DNA of 64,000 bases. It comes from Caldimonas brevitalea (GTDB lineage: Bacteria; Pseudomonadota; Gammaproteobacteria; Burkholderiales; Burkholderiaceae_C). Below, in pieces: positions 37,806-45,789 of the stretch; within the stretch, counting starts at the first letter, position 1, and each line of letters starts with the position of its first letter. The notes under the pieces were generated by a model that was not told the DNA's origin, ran no database searches, and worked only from the letters and a program-made list of their open reading frames with translations. The stretch is from NCBI RefSeq assembly GCF_001017435.1, contig NZ_CP011371.1:2604001-2668000 (forward strand), given 5' to 3'. The position numbers and the translations under genes were made by a program.

Positions 37806-38675
37806 ATGACCTACTCTGAAATCCAATATGAAACGCTGGGACCGGTGACCGTGATCCGGTTCAACCGGCCCGAGGTGCGCAACTGCATCGGGCCCACGAC
37901 CCACCAGGAACTGGTGGATGCCTGGACGCGTTTCCGTGATGACGAGCAGGCCCTGGTCGCCGTGATCACCGGGGCAGGCGACCTGTCGTTCAGCACCGGC
38001 GGGGATCTCAAGGCGGGGATCGAGAACCTGCCGCACACGCCTGCCGAAATTGCGGCGCACAACCGAGGTGAACGCCCCGGCATCCTCGGGCCCAGCCGAT
38101 GGACCGACATCTACAAACCGGTCATTGCCGCGGTGAATGGAACCGCTTATGCGGGCGGGCTGGAATGGGCCTGCTTTGCCGATATCCGGATCGCCGAGGA
38201 ACACGCTTCGTTCGGCGTGACGTGTCGTCGCTGGAATATCGGCCTGGCCGACGGTGGTACCCAGCGCTTGCCGCGCATCGTCGGGTTGGGGCGTGCGATG
38301 GAGATGATCCTCACCGGCCGCGTTGTGCAGGTTCAGGAAGCGCTCAGCATCGGTCTTGTGAATGAGGTGGTGCCGAAGGGGCAGTCGTTCAAGCGGGCGC
38401 TCGAACTGGCCCAGTTCATCGCGTCATTGCCTCAGCAGGCGCTGCGCACCGACAAGGAAGCCGCGATCCGCGGATTCGGCCTGCCGTTGCATGAAGGTTT
38501 GCGGATAGAGGCCGAGTGTTTCAACCGCTCCATACACCACCGGGACACGGTGGAAGGCCTGCGCCGGTTCAACGAGCGGGACCATCCCGATCGCCGGCCG
38601 GATCAACAGGCCCGAACGCCCGGCATCGTGCGCGGTCAAGACGCTGCGCCTGGCAATGGGCCAGATCCAGCGTGA
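37806..38675 (+). CDS. Enoyl-CoA hydratase/isomerase (crotonase) family protein, one catalytic Glu replaced
   Basis: A 289-aa crotonase. The oxyanion-hole segments are FSTGGDLKAG and YAGGLEWACFADI. The first catalytic Glu position is kept (Glu 120, in GGLEWAC). The second, normally P-E in FGxPE, reads FGVTC, so Cys 140 replaces Glu. It may therefore act as an isomerase, hydrolase or lyase rather than a standard hydratase. The C-terminal tail beyond residue 265 is Pro/Arg/Asp-rich. ATG 37806 has a weak ribosome-binding site. Confidence 0.87.
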   Translation: MTYSEIQYETLGPVTVIRFNRPEVRNCIGPTTHQELVDAWTRFRDDEQALVAVITGAGDLSFSTGGDLKAGIENLPHTPAEIAAHNRGERPGILGPSRWTDIYKPVIAAVNGTAYAGGLEWACFADIRIAEEHASFGVTCRRWNIGLADGGTQRLPRIVGLGRAMEMILTGRVVQVQEALSIGLVNEVVPKGQSFKRALELAQFIASLPQQALRTDKEAAIRGFGLPLHEGLRIEAECFNRSIHHRDTVEGLRRFNERDHPDRRPDQQARTPGIVRGQDAAPGNGPDPA

Positions 38676-38709
38676 AGACGTGACCTGACCACGAACCTCA
38701 GGAGACAGC

Positions 38710-39543
38710 GTGCTATATCCCGACCTTTTCAAAGAGCTTGAGGCGACCCGTTGGAACATGGAGCGGGACATCCCCTGGGATTTGTTCGATGCGAGCCGAC
38801 TCAGCGACGAGCAGGCGCACTCGATCAAGATGAACGCGATCATGGAATGGGCCGCGCTGCCCACCACCGAGATGTTCCTTCGCGACCACCGCGACGACAG
38901 CGATTTTTCGGCCTTCACGAGTATCTGGTTCTTCGAGCAGCAGAAGCACGCGATGGTGATGATGGAGTACCTGCTCCGCTTCCGCCCCGATCTCGTGCCG
39001 ACGGAAGCAGAGCTGCATGAGGTGCGCTTCGAGTTCGACCCGGCGCCGGCGCTGGAAACCGTCATGCTGCACTTCTGCGGAGAAGTGCGTTTGCACCATT
39101 GGTACGCCCGTGCCGCGGAGTGGCATGCGGAACCGGTGATCACGGCGATCTACCAGACCCTCGCGCTCGACGAGGCGCGTCACGCAGCAGCCCATCTGCG
39201 CTACCTGCGCCAGGCGCTCGACCGCCGCCCCGGCGAGACCCAGGCCGCCTTCACGAAGATCGGTGCGCTGATGACGGGTGACGGCGGCGGTTCTCGGGCC
39301 TCGCATCCTGCCACCCTGCACGTCAACCAAAGTCTCTTTCCCCGCGACACCGTTCAATCCCGGATGCCGGACCCCGGGTGGCTGGCAAGATGGTTGGACA
39401 CGCAGATTCGGTTTGACCGGGCCTGCGAAGGCAGGGTCGTTGCTGCCATCCTTCGAGACCTGAGCACGTTGATGGGGCAGGGGAGTGCGAGCCCAGAGGC
39501 ATGGAATCGAGGCGAGAAGGAAGTTGCGCAGGCAGCAGACTAA
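38710..39543 (+). CDS. Ferritin-like di-iron protein (acyl-ACP desaturase-like)
   Basis: A 277-aa all-helical protein with the carboxylate-bridged di-iron pattern: FEQQKHAMVMMEYL (Glu 76, His 80) and LDEARHAAAHLRYL (Glu 155, His 158), with additional Glu/His in GEVRLHHWY. This resembles the fatty-acid desaturase-2/ferritin-like group, which includes desaturases and N-oxygenases. It would activate O2 for desaturation, hydroxylation or N-oxidation. GTG 38710 follows CAGGAGA by 6 nt. It is the last gene of the co-directional run. Confidence 0.87.
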   Translation: MLYPDLFKELEATRWNMERDIPWDLFDASRLSDEQAHSIKMNAIMEWAALPTTEMFLRDHRDDSDFSAFTSIWFFEQQKHAMVMMEYLLRFRPDLVPTEAELHEVRFEFDPAPALETVMLHFCGEVRLHHWYARAAEWHAEPVITAIYQTLALDEARHAAAHLRYLRQALDRRPGETQAAFTKIGALMTGDGGGSRASHPATLHVNQSLFPRDTVQSRMPDPGWLARWLDTQIRFDRACEGRVVAAILRDLSTLMGQGSASPEAWNRGEKEVAQAAD

Positions 39544-39873
39544 GAGGCGCCGTACTTCGCGCCTTTGTCCGGCTCTGTTGCTTCAAGGCCATCCCGAAGA
39601 TCGCGGTCAGCACGTCACCATTCGCCACGCCATGAACCGGGAGGTGGGTACGGTTGCTGTGTGCCGTGTGGGCACACAACCACGGCGGACCAGGTCATCA
39701 TCATGTTGTCGTTGATGATGGGGACCTTGGGTGTCTTGACCGTTGCGGCGCTCGACAGCGTTGCAAGACGGTCAGTTTGAGCCATACGGCGACGCGCGAC
39801 CGTCATCGGCACACCGAGCGCGGGCCTGTTCATACTCGTCGCGCCGCCGCCCTCGGCCGAGTGTGAACAGGGG
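39544..39873. other. 330-nt cluster 3' end, no gene
   Basis: No convincing coding sequence. It separates the last cluster gene from the convergent AEC permease gene and ends in the inverted repeat at 39822-39874. Confidence 0.5.
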
Positions 39874-39874
39874 C
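39822..39874. repeat. Inverted repeat GGGCCTGTTCATAC / GTGTGAACAGGGGC
   Basis: The two arms are 39822-39835 and 39861-39874; a further copy of the right arm lies at 41021-41034. On the transcript of the convergent AEC gene, whose stop codon overlaps the repeat, it forms a long near-perfect stem with a roughly 20-nt loop. It may be a bidirectional terminator or a mobile-element end. Confidence 0.65.
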
Positions 39875-40770
39875 TAGTGCAGCAACACCAGCCACAAGCC
39901 GGTCGTGAGAAACGACAAAGGGATGCCCACGCCGATCAGCACCTGCGTCAGCGGCGGATCGAGACGCCGCTCGGTGGCGATCAACCCGGCGATGATCATC
40001 GGTGGCATCGCGGCCTGAAGCACCGAGGTCGTGAAAGCCAGGTCGCGAAGGTCGCTCACCTGACTCCACAGCAGCAGCACCAGTGCCGGCACCATTAGCA
40101 GCTTGATGCAGGCACCCACGAGGAAGTTGCGCACGACTCCCAGTTCGCGCGGCCAGTGCAGGCTGGCACCGACAGAAATCAACGCGATCGGCGTCAAGGT
40201 GGCACCCAGTACCGACAGGGTCTGATCCAGCCACATCGGAAACTCGATCGGCCGCAACAGGAGGGCCAGGACCAGCATCTGCAGTGGCCGGTAGCCGAGC
40301 ATCTGACGCACGATACGTTGCCCGTCCGGCCGGTCCTCTGAATAGAGGCTCGCCGCGACCATGCCCAGCGTGCACATCACGACGAAGTTCGATTGATCGA
40401 TGACGACCGCGTAGCCCACCGCCGGCACGCCGATGAATGCCTGTACCAAAGGGATGCCGACGATCGATGTATTGCCTGTCCCGCATACCAGCGTCAGGCA
40501 GCCGATGGTGTCGCGTCTGAGCCCCCAGAAACGCCCGGCCAGTTGAGCTGCGGCGGCGGACAGCGCAAACACGACCCAAGGTGTCAGCAGGGGCAACCAC
40601 AGGGTCGCATCGAACACGATGGCATGTATATGTTTGAGCACCAGAGCCGGCAAGGCGACGCGCACCGCAAACAGGTTGAGCACCGCGCAGAAGTTGTCCG
40701 GCAGGCGCTCGCTGCGGGCCAGGCCCACGCCGATCAACAAGCAAACCGCAATGAGCGCCAGTCCGTGCAT
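39874..40770 (-). CDS. AEC-family transporter (auxin efflux carrier fold)
   Basis: A 298-aa inner-membrane protein with about ten hydrophobic helices and the AEC signature region: LVCGTGNTSIVGIPLVQAF (the conserved Gly-Asn-Thr helix break), then PIALISVGASL and PPMIIAGLIA. The family exports or imports organic anions. It is transcribed toward the cluster and might export its product, but orientation and flanking repeats also allow an unrelated origin. ATG 40770 is chosen because AAGGGATCGAG precedes it; upstream sequence in frame is Arg/Cys-rich and not family-like. Confidence 0.87.
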   Translation of the reverse strand: MHGLALIAVCLLIGVGLARSERLPDNFCAVLNLFAVRVALPALVLKHIHAIVFDATLWLPLLTPWVVFALSAAAAQLAGRFWGLRRDTIGCLTLVCGTGNTSIVGIPLVQAFIGVPAVGYAVVIDQSNFVVMCTLGMVAASLYSEDRPDGQRIVRQMLGYRPLQMLVLALLLRPIEFPMWLDQTLSVLGATLTPIALISVGASLHWPRELGVVRNFLVGACIKLLMVPALVLLLWSQVSDLRDLAFTTSVLQAAMPPMIIAGLIATERRLDPPLTQVLIGVGIPLSFLTTGLWLVLLH

Positions 40771-40843
40771 CTCGATCCCTTGATGAATATGTACGGCCCG
40801 CTGACTCCGACCGCGCCGTGCGCCGCACACCTTGGGCGTCACC

Positions 40844-40870
40844 CACGTCAGACACGTCAGACACGTCAGG
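40844..40870. repeat. Three tandem 9-nt repeats upstream of the AEC gene
   Basis: CACGTCAGA, CACGTCAGA and CACGTCAGG are consecutive, 74-100 nt upstream of the AEC start. They could be regulator-binding sites or simple slippage repeats. Confidence 0.6.
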
Positions 40871-41020
40871 CGGGCCGGTAGAAGCGCCGCGAGCTGGCAT
40901 TGTGGTGTAGCTCGCGGCTGCCTTGGAGCCTTTCGTCGCGAACTCTCGACCCCGACCCGCTGTTGGCACGGCCTCACACAGGGGCCGCACCGCCCGTCCT
41001 GTTGCTTCTCTGTGGGCCGG

Positions 41021-41034
41021 GTGTGAACAGGCCC
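41021..41034. repeat. Third copy of GTGTGAACAGGnnC
   Basis: GTGTGAACAGGCCC is the reverse complement of the 39822 copy with one mismatch. As at 39874, the base after it begins a reverse-strand TAG stop, here that of the decarboxylase remnant. Confidence 0.6.
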
Positions 41035-41333
41035 TAAGGCTGCAGCAGCAGTTCACGGAACTGACCGCGCAGGCAATGGTTGGAGCTCATGGACGATGCG
41101 TAGCCGCCGGCGTTCAGCAAGGCCACTGCGTCGCCATGCTCCACCGGCGGCAAGGGCACGTCGGTCGCCCACACGTCGAGCGCCTCGTTGATATTGCCGG
41201 CCAGCGTTACTGCTTCCACCGCGCCCTGTCGAGGGCAACACGGCACGGGTTCGCAGGGCAGGTCATAGAAGGCAGGTTCGACCGCCAAGTTGAATCCGCC
41301 GTTGAGGCCAACAAAACGGGGAGCCGGGCGACT
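41034..41333 (-). pseudogene. C-terminal remnant of a PLP-dependent Orn/DAP/Arg decarboxylase-2 family enzyme
   Basis: The reverse strand encodes about 99 residues that match only the C-terminal barrel of fold-III decarboxylases (diaminopimelate or ornithine type): FVGLNGGFNLAVEPAFYDLP, then LAGNINEALDVWATDVPLP and NAGGYASSMSSNHCLRG. A stop codon at 41334-41336 blocks the frame upstream and the catalytic N-terminal part is absent. It is joined directly to the truncated adenylation gene, so a deletion probably removed the sequence between. A tiny functional gene is unlikely. Confidence 0.75.
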
Positions 41334-42843
41334 TCATCGTGGCGGGCAGCCCGAACATCAGGGGCCGAAAGCACTCCCAAGCGAAAAACACGTTGACGCC
41401 TTCGCGCTCGCCTTCCTGGTAGGGATAGAGGCTCTGGCGCGCCAGGAAGCAGAAGCTGGTGCCCCGATGGGTGGTGAGCACGGCCTTGGGTTTGCCTGTG
41501 GAACCGCTCGTGAGCGAGACGAATGCAACGTCGTCGCCCCGGCATGGCGCAGGCGTCAAGCGTGTCGCCTCGCTGGGCGCGGTGAGCGGCGACACGGCGA
41601 GGCAGGGCAGCGGCGACAGCAGCGCCTGCACGCGCACCAGTTCGGTGGGCAGGGTCAAGACCAGGCGCACTTTGCAGCTCGCGACAAACTCCTTCAGCAG
41701 CGCGTCGGACCAGTTCTTCTCCAGCAGGCAGACGGCGGCGCGGACAGACCAGGCAGCCAGCAGCGATAAGGTGTACTCGGCACCGTGGGGCAGGAACACG
41801 CCCACGACATCGCCGGCCTGGACATTCGCGGTTTCGAGCGACTCGGCCAGTTGTGCGGCGGCGGACGACAGTTGGCGGTAGGTCCAGCGGCGCTCGCCGT
41901 CGACCAGTGCCAGGGTGTTGTGGGGTAGACGCTCGACTTGGCGGCAGACGTGAGCCAGCACCGAGTGCCGGGCATTCCAACACTGGACCTGCCAGGAGGG
42001 GTCGGCCAGCAGCGACCCGGGCTGCGGGCGGGCCTCTAGCACCGACGGTGACAGCGCGCGCAGCCACTGCTCCATGTGATGCATCACACGCTCAGCCAGC
42101 GCGTCGGCAGCCGCCGGTTGTTGGAGATAGAAATGCCCACCCTCGAAATGCTCGACGGAAAAGGCGCTCTCCGGCGCCAGCTGGGCCTGCCACGCCGCCA
42201 AGCTTTCAGGGGGCACGCTGTGATCGCCGGTGCTGCCGAACACAACGGCGGGAATCGGCAGTGCAGCGCCCGACGAGTAGCGATAGGTTTCGTCCAGCCG
42301 CAAATCGGCGCGAAGCGCGGCCGCGCCGTACTGCAGCAGGGCCTCTTGCTGCGCCGACTCGTGCTGTCGGTTGAAGTTGGTGCTGAAAAATCCCCATTCG
42401 CGGACCACGGCAACGAACTCTGGTTCGGGCAGCGTGTGCGTTTGACGACCGGGCAGGCTGCGCGGGTTGACGAGGTGGGGCGCGGGATAGGACGAGACAA
42501 ACAGGCCCAGGGGGAGAGGCATATTGCGCAGCACCAGTGCGCGGCAAACCTCGAATGCCTGCAGGGCACCGAAGCTGTGCCCAAACAGTGCAAACGGGGC
42601 GCCGCCGGTGTGCTGAACAAGCTCTTGGATCAGATCGTCTATGAGCGATGGCCACTCGTCATAGGGCTCGACATCGTGCAGCGGCCCGCGTCCGGGCAAA
42701 CTTAGCGTGACGAGGCTGATGCTGTCCTTCAACCTGTTGGCGAGCGCCTCGTAGCTGGACTCCCCGCCGCCCGCAAAAGGGAAGGCGATCAGCATCACCG
42801 CGCTATCCAGAGAACCGGTAACAGTCGACCTGATCCGCGACAT
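41263..42843 (-). pseudogene. Type II thioesterase fused to a truncated adenylation domain
   Basis: Residues 1-240 (start ATG 42843, GGAGG upstream) form a type II thioesterase: IAFPFAGGGESSYEAL, GHSFGALQAFEVCRAL with nucleophile Ser, and late His in FEGGHFYLQQP. Residues about 280-500 form an NRPS-like adenylation domain with LVDGERRWTYRQLS and the core FVSLTSGSTGKPKAVLT. Homology ends near nt 41330 (VFFAWECFRPLMFGLPAT); the rest of the adenylation domain, including the YGxxE and RTGD motifs, is missing and about 20 unrelated residues run to the stop. The thioesterase part could still be functional, so this is a broken rather than silent gene. Confidence 0.75.
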
Positions 42844-43264
42844 GAGACCCTCCGCCGACACCCGGGCCGCGTGCCTCTGCTCTAGTGGCAAGCAGACCGC
42901 CCTCGGTGTCATTCGATTGAAGCGCTGCGCCGCACTTGGAACGAATTCACGCCGAACGAGCCTCGCAAATCAACACGAGGCAGCAGGCGGTTCGATCAGG
43001 GGGGAGGAACTGGCGGCGCTAAGCGCGATGCACGTTGTTCGATATTTGGTCTTCTTGGATGCGATCATGCCGGCATAGATACCGCGCCAACACTGTGAGT
43101 GTCTGCAATCACCCCGAGGAGGGGAGCGACCTCAATCACAGCAGGTCAAGTCGGTCTCCTTTCGATGTGAAGCATCGGAGCGCCACACGACAGACGACCG
43201 CTTCCGAACCGCCCCCCGGAATCGTGGAGCGTCCACGCTTTGAAAGGATGGAGGTCAGAACCAG
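42844..43264. other. Non-coding stretch beside broken genes
   Basis: I see no gene or clear repeat here. It contains the upstream region of the truncated thioesterase/adenylation gene and merges into transposase remnants at 43265. Confidence 0.4.
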
Positions 43265-43405
43265 TTGAGCAGGTTCTCGCCGGCGGTGTGTGAGCGCGCC
43301 GTGCGTCCGGTGCAGGAGCACCGGGTGGTGTATACGTCGCCGTCGGCGGCCGTTGAATCGGTTGCGCCGAAGATCGGCTGTGTGCCGCAGGCCTCGTTAA
43401 AGTGA
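43265..43405 (+). pseudogene. IS3-family transposase OrfA remnant (N-terminal part)
   Basis: Reads [19 protein letters not shown], then [18 protein letters not shown], closely following the IS3-type OrfA helix-turn-helix start (usual form SRYSxEVRERAVRLVxEH ... AAIESIAPKIGC). It ends after 46 codons, long before a full OrfA. Confidence 0.8.
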
Positions 43406-43520
43406 GTCATTCGCGTCGATGTCGATCGGGTGTACACCGTTGCCGTTCGGGACGTACTGTCGCAGCAGCCCGTTCGTGTTCTCATTGATTCCGAGTTGCG
43501 ATGGCCTGCGCGTCCCGGAA
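43398..43520 (-). pseudogene. IS30-family transposase remnant
   Basis: The reverse strand reads SQLGINENTNGLLRQYVPNG, the conserved C-terminal catalytic region of IS30 transposases (usual NENTNGLLRQYFPKGTD). No start or N-terminal part is present. It abuts the IS3 remnant, so one element probably landed in the other. Confidence 0.78.
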
Positions 43521-43655
43521 ATGGATTTAAAGACCGATGCCTATGGGCTGCTGCACATTGACCCTGTCCCAGCTTTCCGAACCGTTTGGTCAGTGGCGCA
43601 TCTGGCATGACGAAGGCCCGAGGATGAGCCGGGAAAGCATGGCGGGAGGCCGAGC

Positions 43656-43811
43656 AGGTCCACTGACGAGCAGATCGCGTTTGCGCTGAAGCAGGCCGAG
43701 CTACTGTCCTGTCTCAGCGTCTGGGCGGTGTGCCGCGAGATGGGGATCGGCGACGCGACCTCTTAGGTGTGGCGGAAGATGTACAGCAGACAAGTGGGCG
43801 CACGCGCGTGA
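43656..43811 (+). pseudogene. Second IS3-family OrfA remnant with in-frame stop
   Basis: Reads RSTDEQIAFALKQAELL, then AVCREMGIGDATS, stop (43764-43766), VWRKMY. This follows a different IS3-type OrfA (usual FTxEQIAFALRQAExG ... CRKMGISxATFYxWKKKYG) with the stop replacing an aromatic residue. TGACCCTGTCCCAG near 43560 might be the element's left end. Confidence 0.8.
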
Positions 43812-43969
43812 CGTCGTGCGCTACCCTCGCCGGATTCGCCCGCCGTTGCTGCCTGCGGGAAGCAACGGCGACGTCACGCACAGGAGCCGGAAATTCCAAC
43901 TCCTGAACCGTGCTGAAACGGGTACAGGGTCACCTGGAGCCCAGGCGCCCCTGTTGCACCGGCGTCCGC

Positions 43970-45622
43970 CTAAAGCACTTCGCTCGCAAAGTCGGCCAGC
44001 CGCGACCGTTCACCGCGGGCCAACGTGACGTGCCCGCTGTGCGGCCACCCCTTGAAGCGGTCGACCGAGTAGGTCAAGCCCGAACTGCCCTCGGTGAGGT
44101 AGGGTGTGTCGATCTGCGCGAGGTTGCCGAGGCAAACGATCTTTGTGCCGGGGCCGGCGCGGGTGATCAGCGTCTTCATCTGCTTGGGCGTCAGGTTCTG
44201 CGCTTCGTCGATGATGACGTATTTGTTCAGGAAGGTGCGGCCGCGCATGAAGTTCAAGCTCTTGATCTTGATCTTCGAGCGCACCAGTTCGTTGGTCGCG
44301 GCCCGACCCCATTCGCCGGCGCTCGAGTCGGACCGCGCCAGCACTTCGAGGTTGTCGTCGAGGGCGCCCATCCACGGCGACATCTTCTCTTCTTCGGTGC
44401 CTGGCAGGTAGCCAATGTCTTCGCCAACCGGCACCGTCACCCGGGTCACGATGATCTCGCTGTAGCGCCGGTCGTCCAGCACCTGGCTCAAACCTGCGGC
44501 CAGCGTCATCAGCGTCTTGCCCGTGCCGGCCGTGCCGGTCAGTGTGACGAAGTCGCACTCCGGGTCCATCAGCAGGTTGAGCGCAAAGTTCTGCTCGCGG
44601 TTGCGCGCCACCACGCCCCACACCGCGTTCTTCTGGTGGGTGTATTCCTTCAGCGTGCGCAGCACCGCCGTCTTGCCGGTGATCTCGGTGACCTTGGCGT
44701 ACAGCGGCGCCACGCCGGGCGCTTCGAGATAGACGAACTGGTTGATCAGCAGCGACGGCACCAGCGGGCCGCTGATGCGGTAGTAGGTGAGCCCGCCTTG
44801 CTGCCAGCTCTCCATCGTCTTGCCGTGGCGCTCCCAGAAGTCGGCCGGCAGCGACAGCACGCCGGTGTACATCAGGTCGACGTCGTCCAGCGTCTTGTCG
44901 CTGGTGTAGTCCTCCGCGGGCAGGCCGAGCGCACGCGCCTTGATGCGCATGTTGATGTCTTTCGACACCAGCACGACGTCGCGGTTGGCGTGCTGCTTGC
45001 GCAGCGACTGCACCACGCCCAGGATCTGGTTGTCCGCCTTGCCTTGCGGCAGCCCTTCCGGCAGTTGCACGTCGAGCAGCTGGGTCTGGAAGAACAAGCA
45101 GCCGGCGGCGTCCTTGTGGCCGGTCTTGGACAAGGAGATGCCTTCGGGCATCTCGCTGCCGGTGCTGGCCACCAGCGCGTCCAGTTCCCGGCTCACCTGG
45201 CGTGCATTGCGAGCCACTTCCGACATGCCGCGCTTGTGGCTGTCGAGCTCTTCCAGCGTGACCATGGGCAGGTAGACGTCGTGTTCGTCGAAGCGGAACA
45301 GCGACATCGGGTCGTGCATCAGCACATTGGTGTCGAGCACGAACAACCGCGGCGGCCCCTCGGAGCGGGCGCGTTTGGCCGGTCGGGCCGGGGCGCGGGG
45401 TTGGGCAGCCGCCGCGACCACCGGCGCTGCCGTTTTGGCGGCCGGCCGTACCGGCTGGACCGGCGGAGATTTCTCGGCAGCGGGGTCGAACAGGTCGAGC
45501 ACGGCCGGGGAGGCAGGCTCCGCCTTGGAAGAGCGTTTGCTGGGCCGCGGCGCCGCCTGGGCGTCGAGGTCGGCGAGCGAAAGAACGGTGGCTTTTTTGG
45601 CGGGCGGTTTCGGCAGTGGCAT
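43970..45622 (-). CDS. PhoH-family ATPase with N-terminal PIN domain
   Basis: A 550-aa protein. After a Pro/Ala/Lys-rich N-terminal region (about 85 residues), a PIN nuclease-like domain follows (LFVLDTNVLMHDPMSLFRFD; acidic residues in LEELDSHKRG). The C-terminal PhoH ATPase has Walker A TGTAGTGKTLMTLAAGL and Walker B VIIDEAQNLTPKQMK. PIN-PhoH proteins are linked to RNA turnover; the exact role is unclear. ATG 45622 is chosen because a terminator for the upstream bcp gene lies just before it and longer frames would run through that hairpin. Confidence 0.92.
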   Translation of the reverse strand: MPLPKPPAKKATVLSLADLDAQAAPRPSKRSSKAEPASPAVLDLFDPAAEKSPPVQPVRPAAKTAAPVVAAAAQPRAPARPAKRARSEGPPRLFVLDTNVLMHDPMSLFRFDEHDVYLPMVTLEELDSHKRGMSEVARNARQVSRELDALVASTGSEMPEGISLSKTGHKDAAGCLFFQTQLLDVQLPEGLPQGKADNQILGVVQSLRKQHANRDVVLVSKDINMRIKARALGLPAEDYTSDKTLDDVDLMYTGVLSLPADFWERHGKTMESWQQGGLTYYRISGPLVPSLLINQFVYLEAPGVAPLYAKVTEITGKTAVLRTLKEYTHQKNAVWGVVARNREQNFALNLLMDPECDFVTLTGTAGTGKTLMTLAAGLSQVLDDRRYSEIIVTRVTVPVGEDIGYLPGTEEEKMSPWMGALDDNLEVLARSDSSAGEWGRAATNELVRSKIKIKSLNFMRGRTFLNKYVIIDEAQNLTPKQMKTLITRAGPGTKIVCLGNLAQIDTPYLTEGSSGLTYSVDRFKGWPHSGHVTLARGERSRLADFASEVL

Positions 45623-45654
45623 TGGATAGCGACGTGGCGTCAGGCTGCGAAAAC

Positions 45655-45686
45655 AAAAAAGCCGCACAGCAACCCGTGCGGCTTTG
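45655..45686 (-). terminator. Rho-independent terminator after bcp
   Basis: On the reverse strand, GCCGCAC (from 45682) pairs with GTGCGGC (to 45661) and is followed by a run of six T. It lies between bcp and the PhoH gene. Confidence 0.9.
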
Positions 45687-45789
45687 CGGTCATGCAGGAG
45701 GTCCAACTCAACAGCATGGGCCCATTATGCACAACTCGTTCCAGCGATCAACGCGGCGCGCCGCCTCGCGGCGCCCGCCGCCACGGCCC

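Noticed and set aside
20417..39543. Naming the cluster product as an azoxy or other known N-N compound
   Set aside because: The oxygenase set is compatible, but I see no recognisable seryl-transfer or tRNA-synthetase gene and no direct homologue I can name, so only a hypothesis is given.
39874..40770. Counting the AEC permease as the cluster's dedicated exporter
   Set aside because: It is on the opposite strand, separated by a repeat, and may sit in its own cassette; membership is unproven.
40844..40870. CRISPR array
   Set aside because: Only three 9-nt units without spacers; no cas genes in the window.
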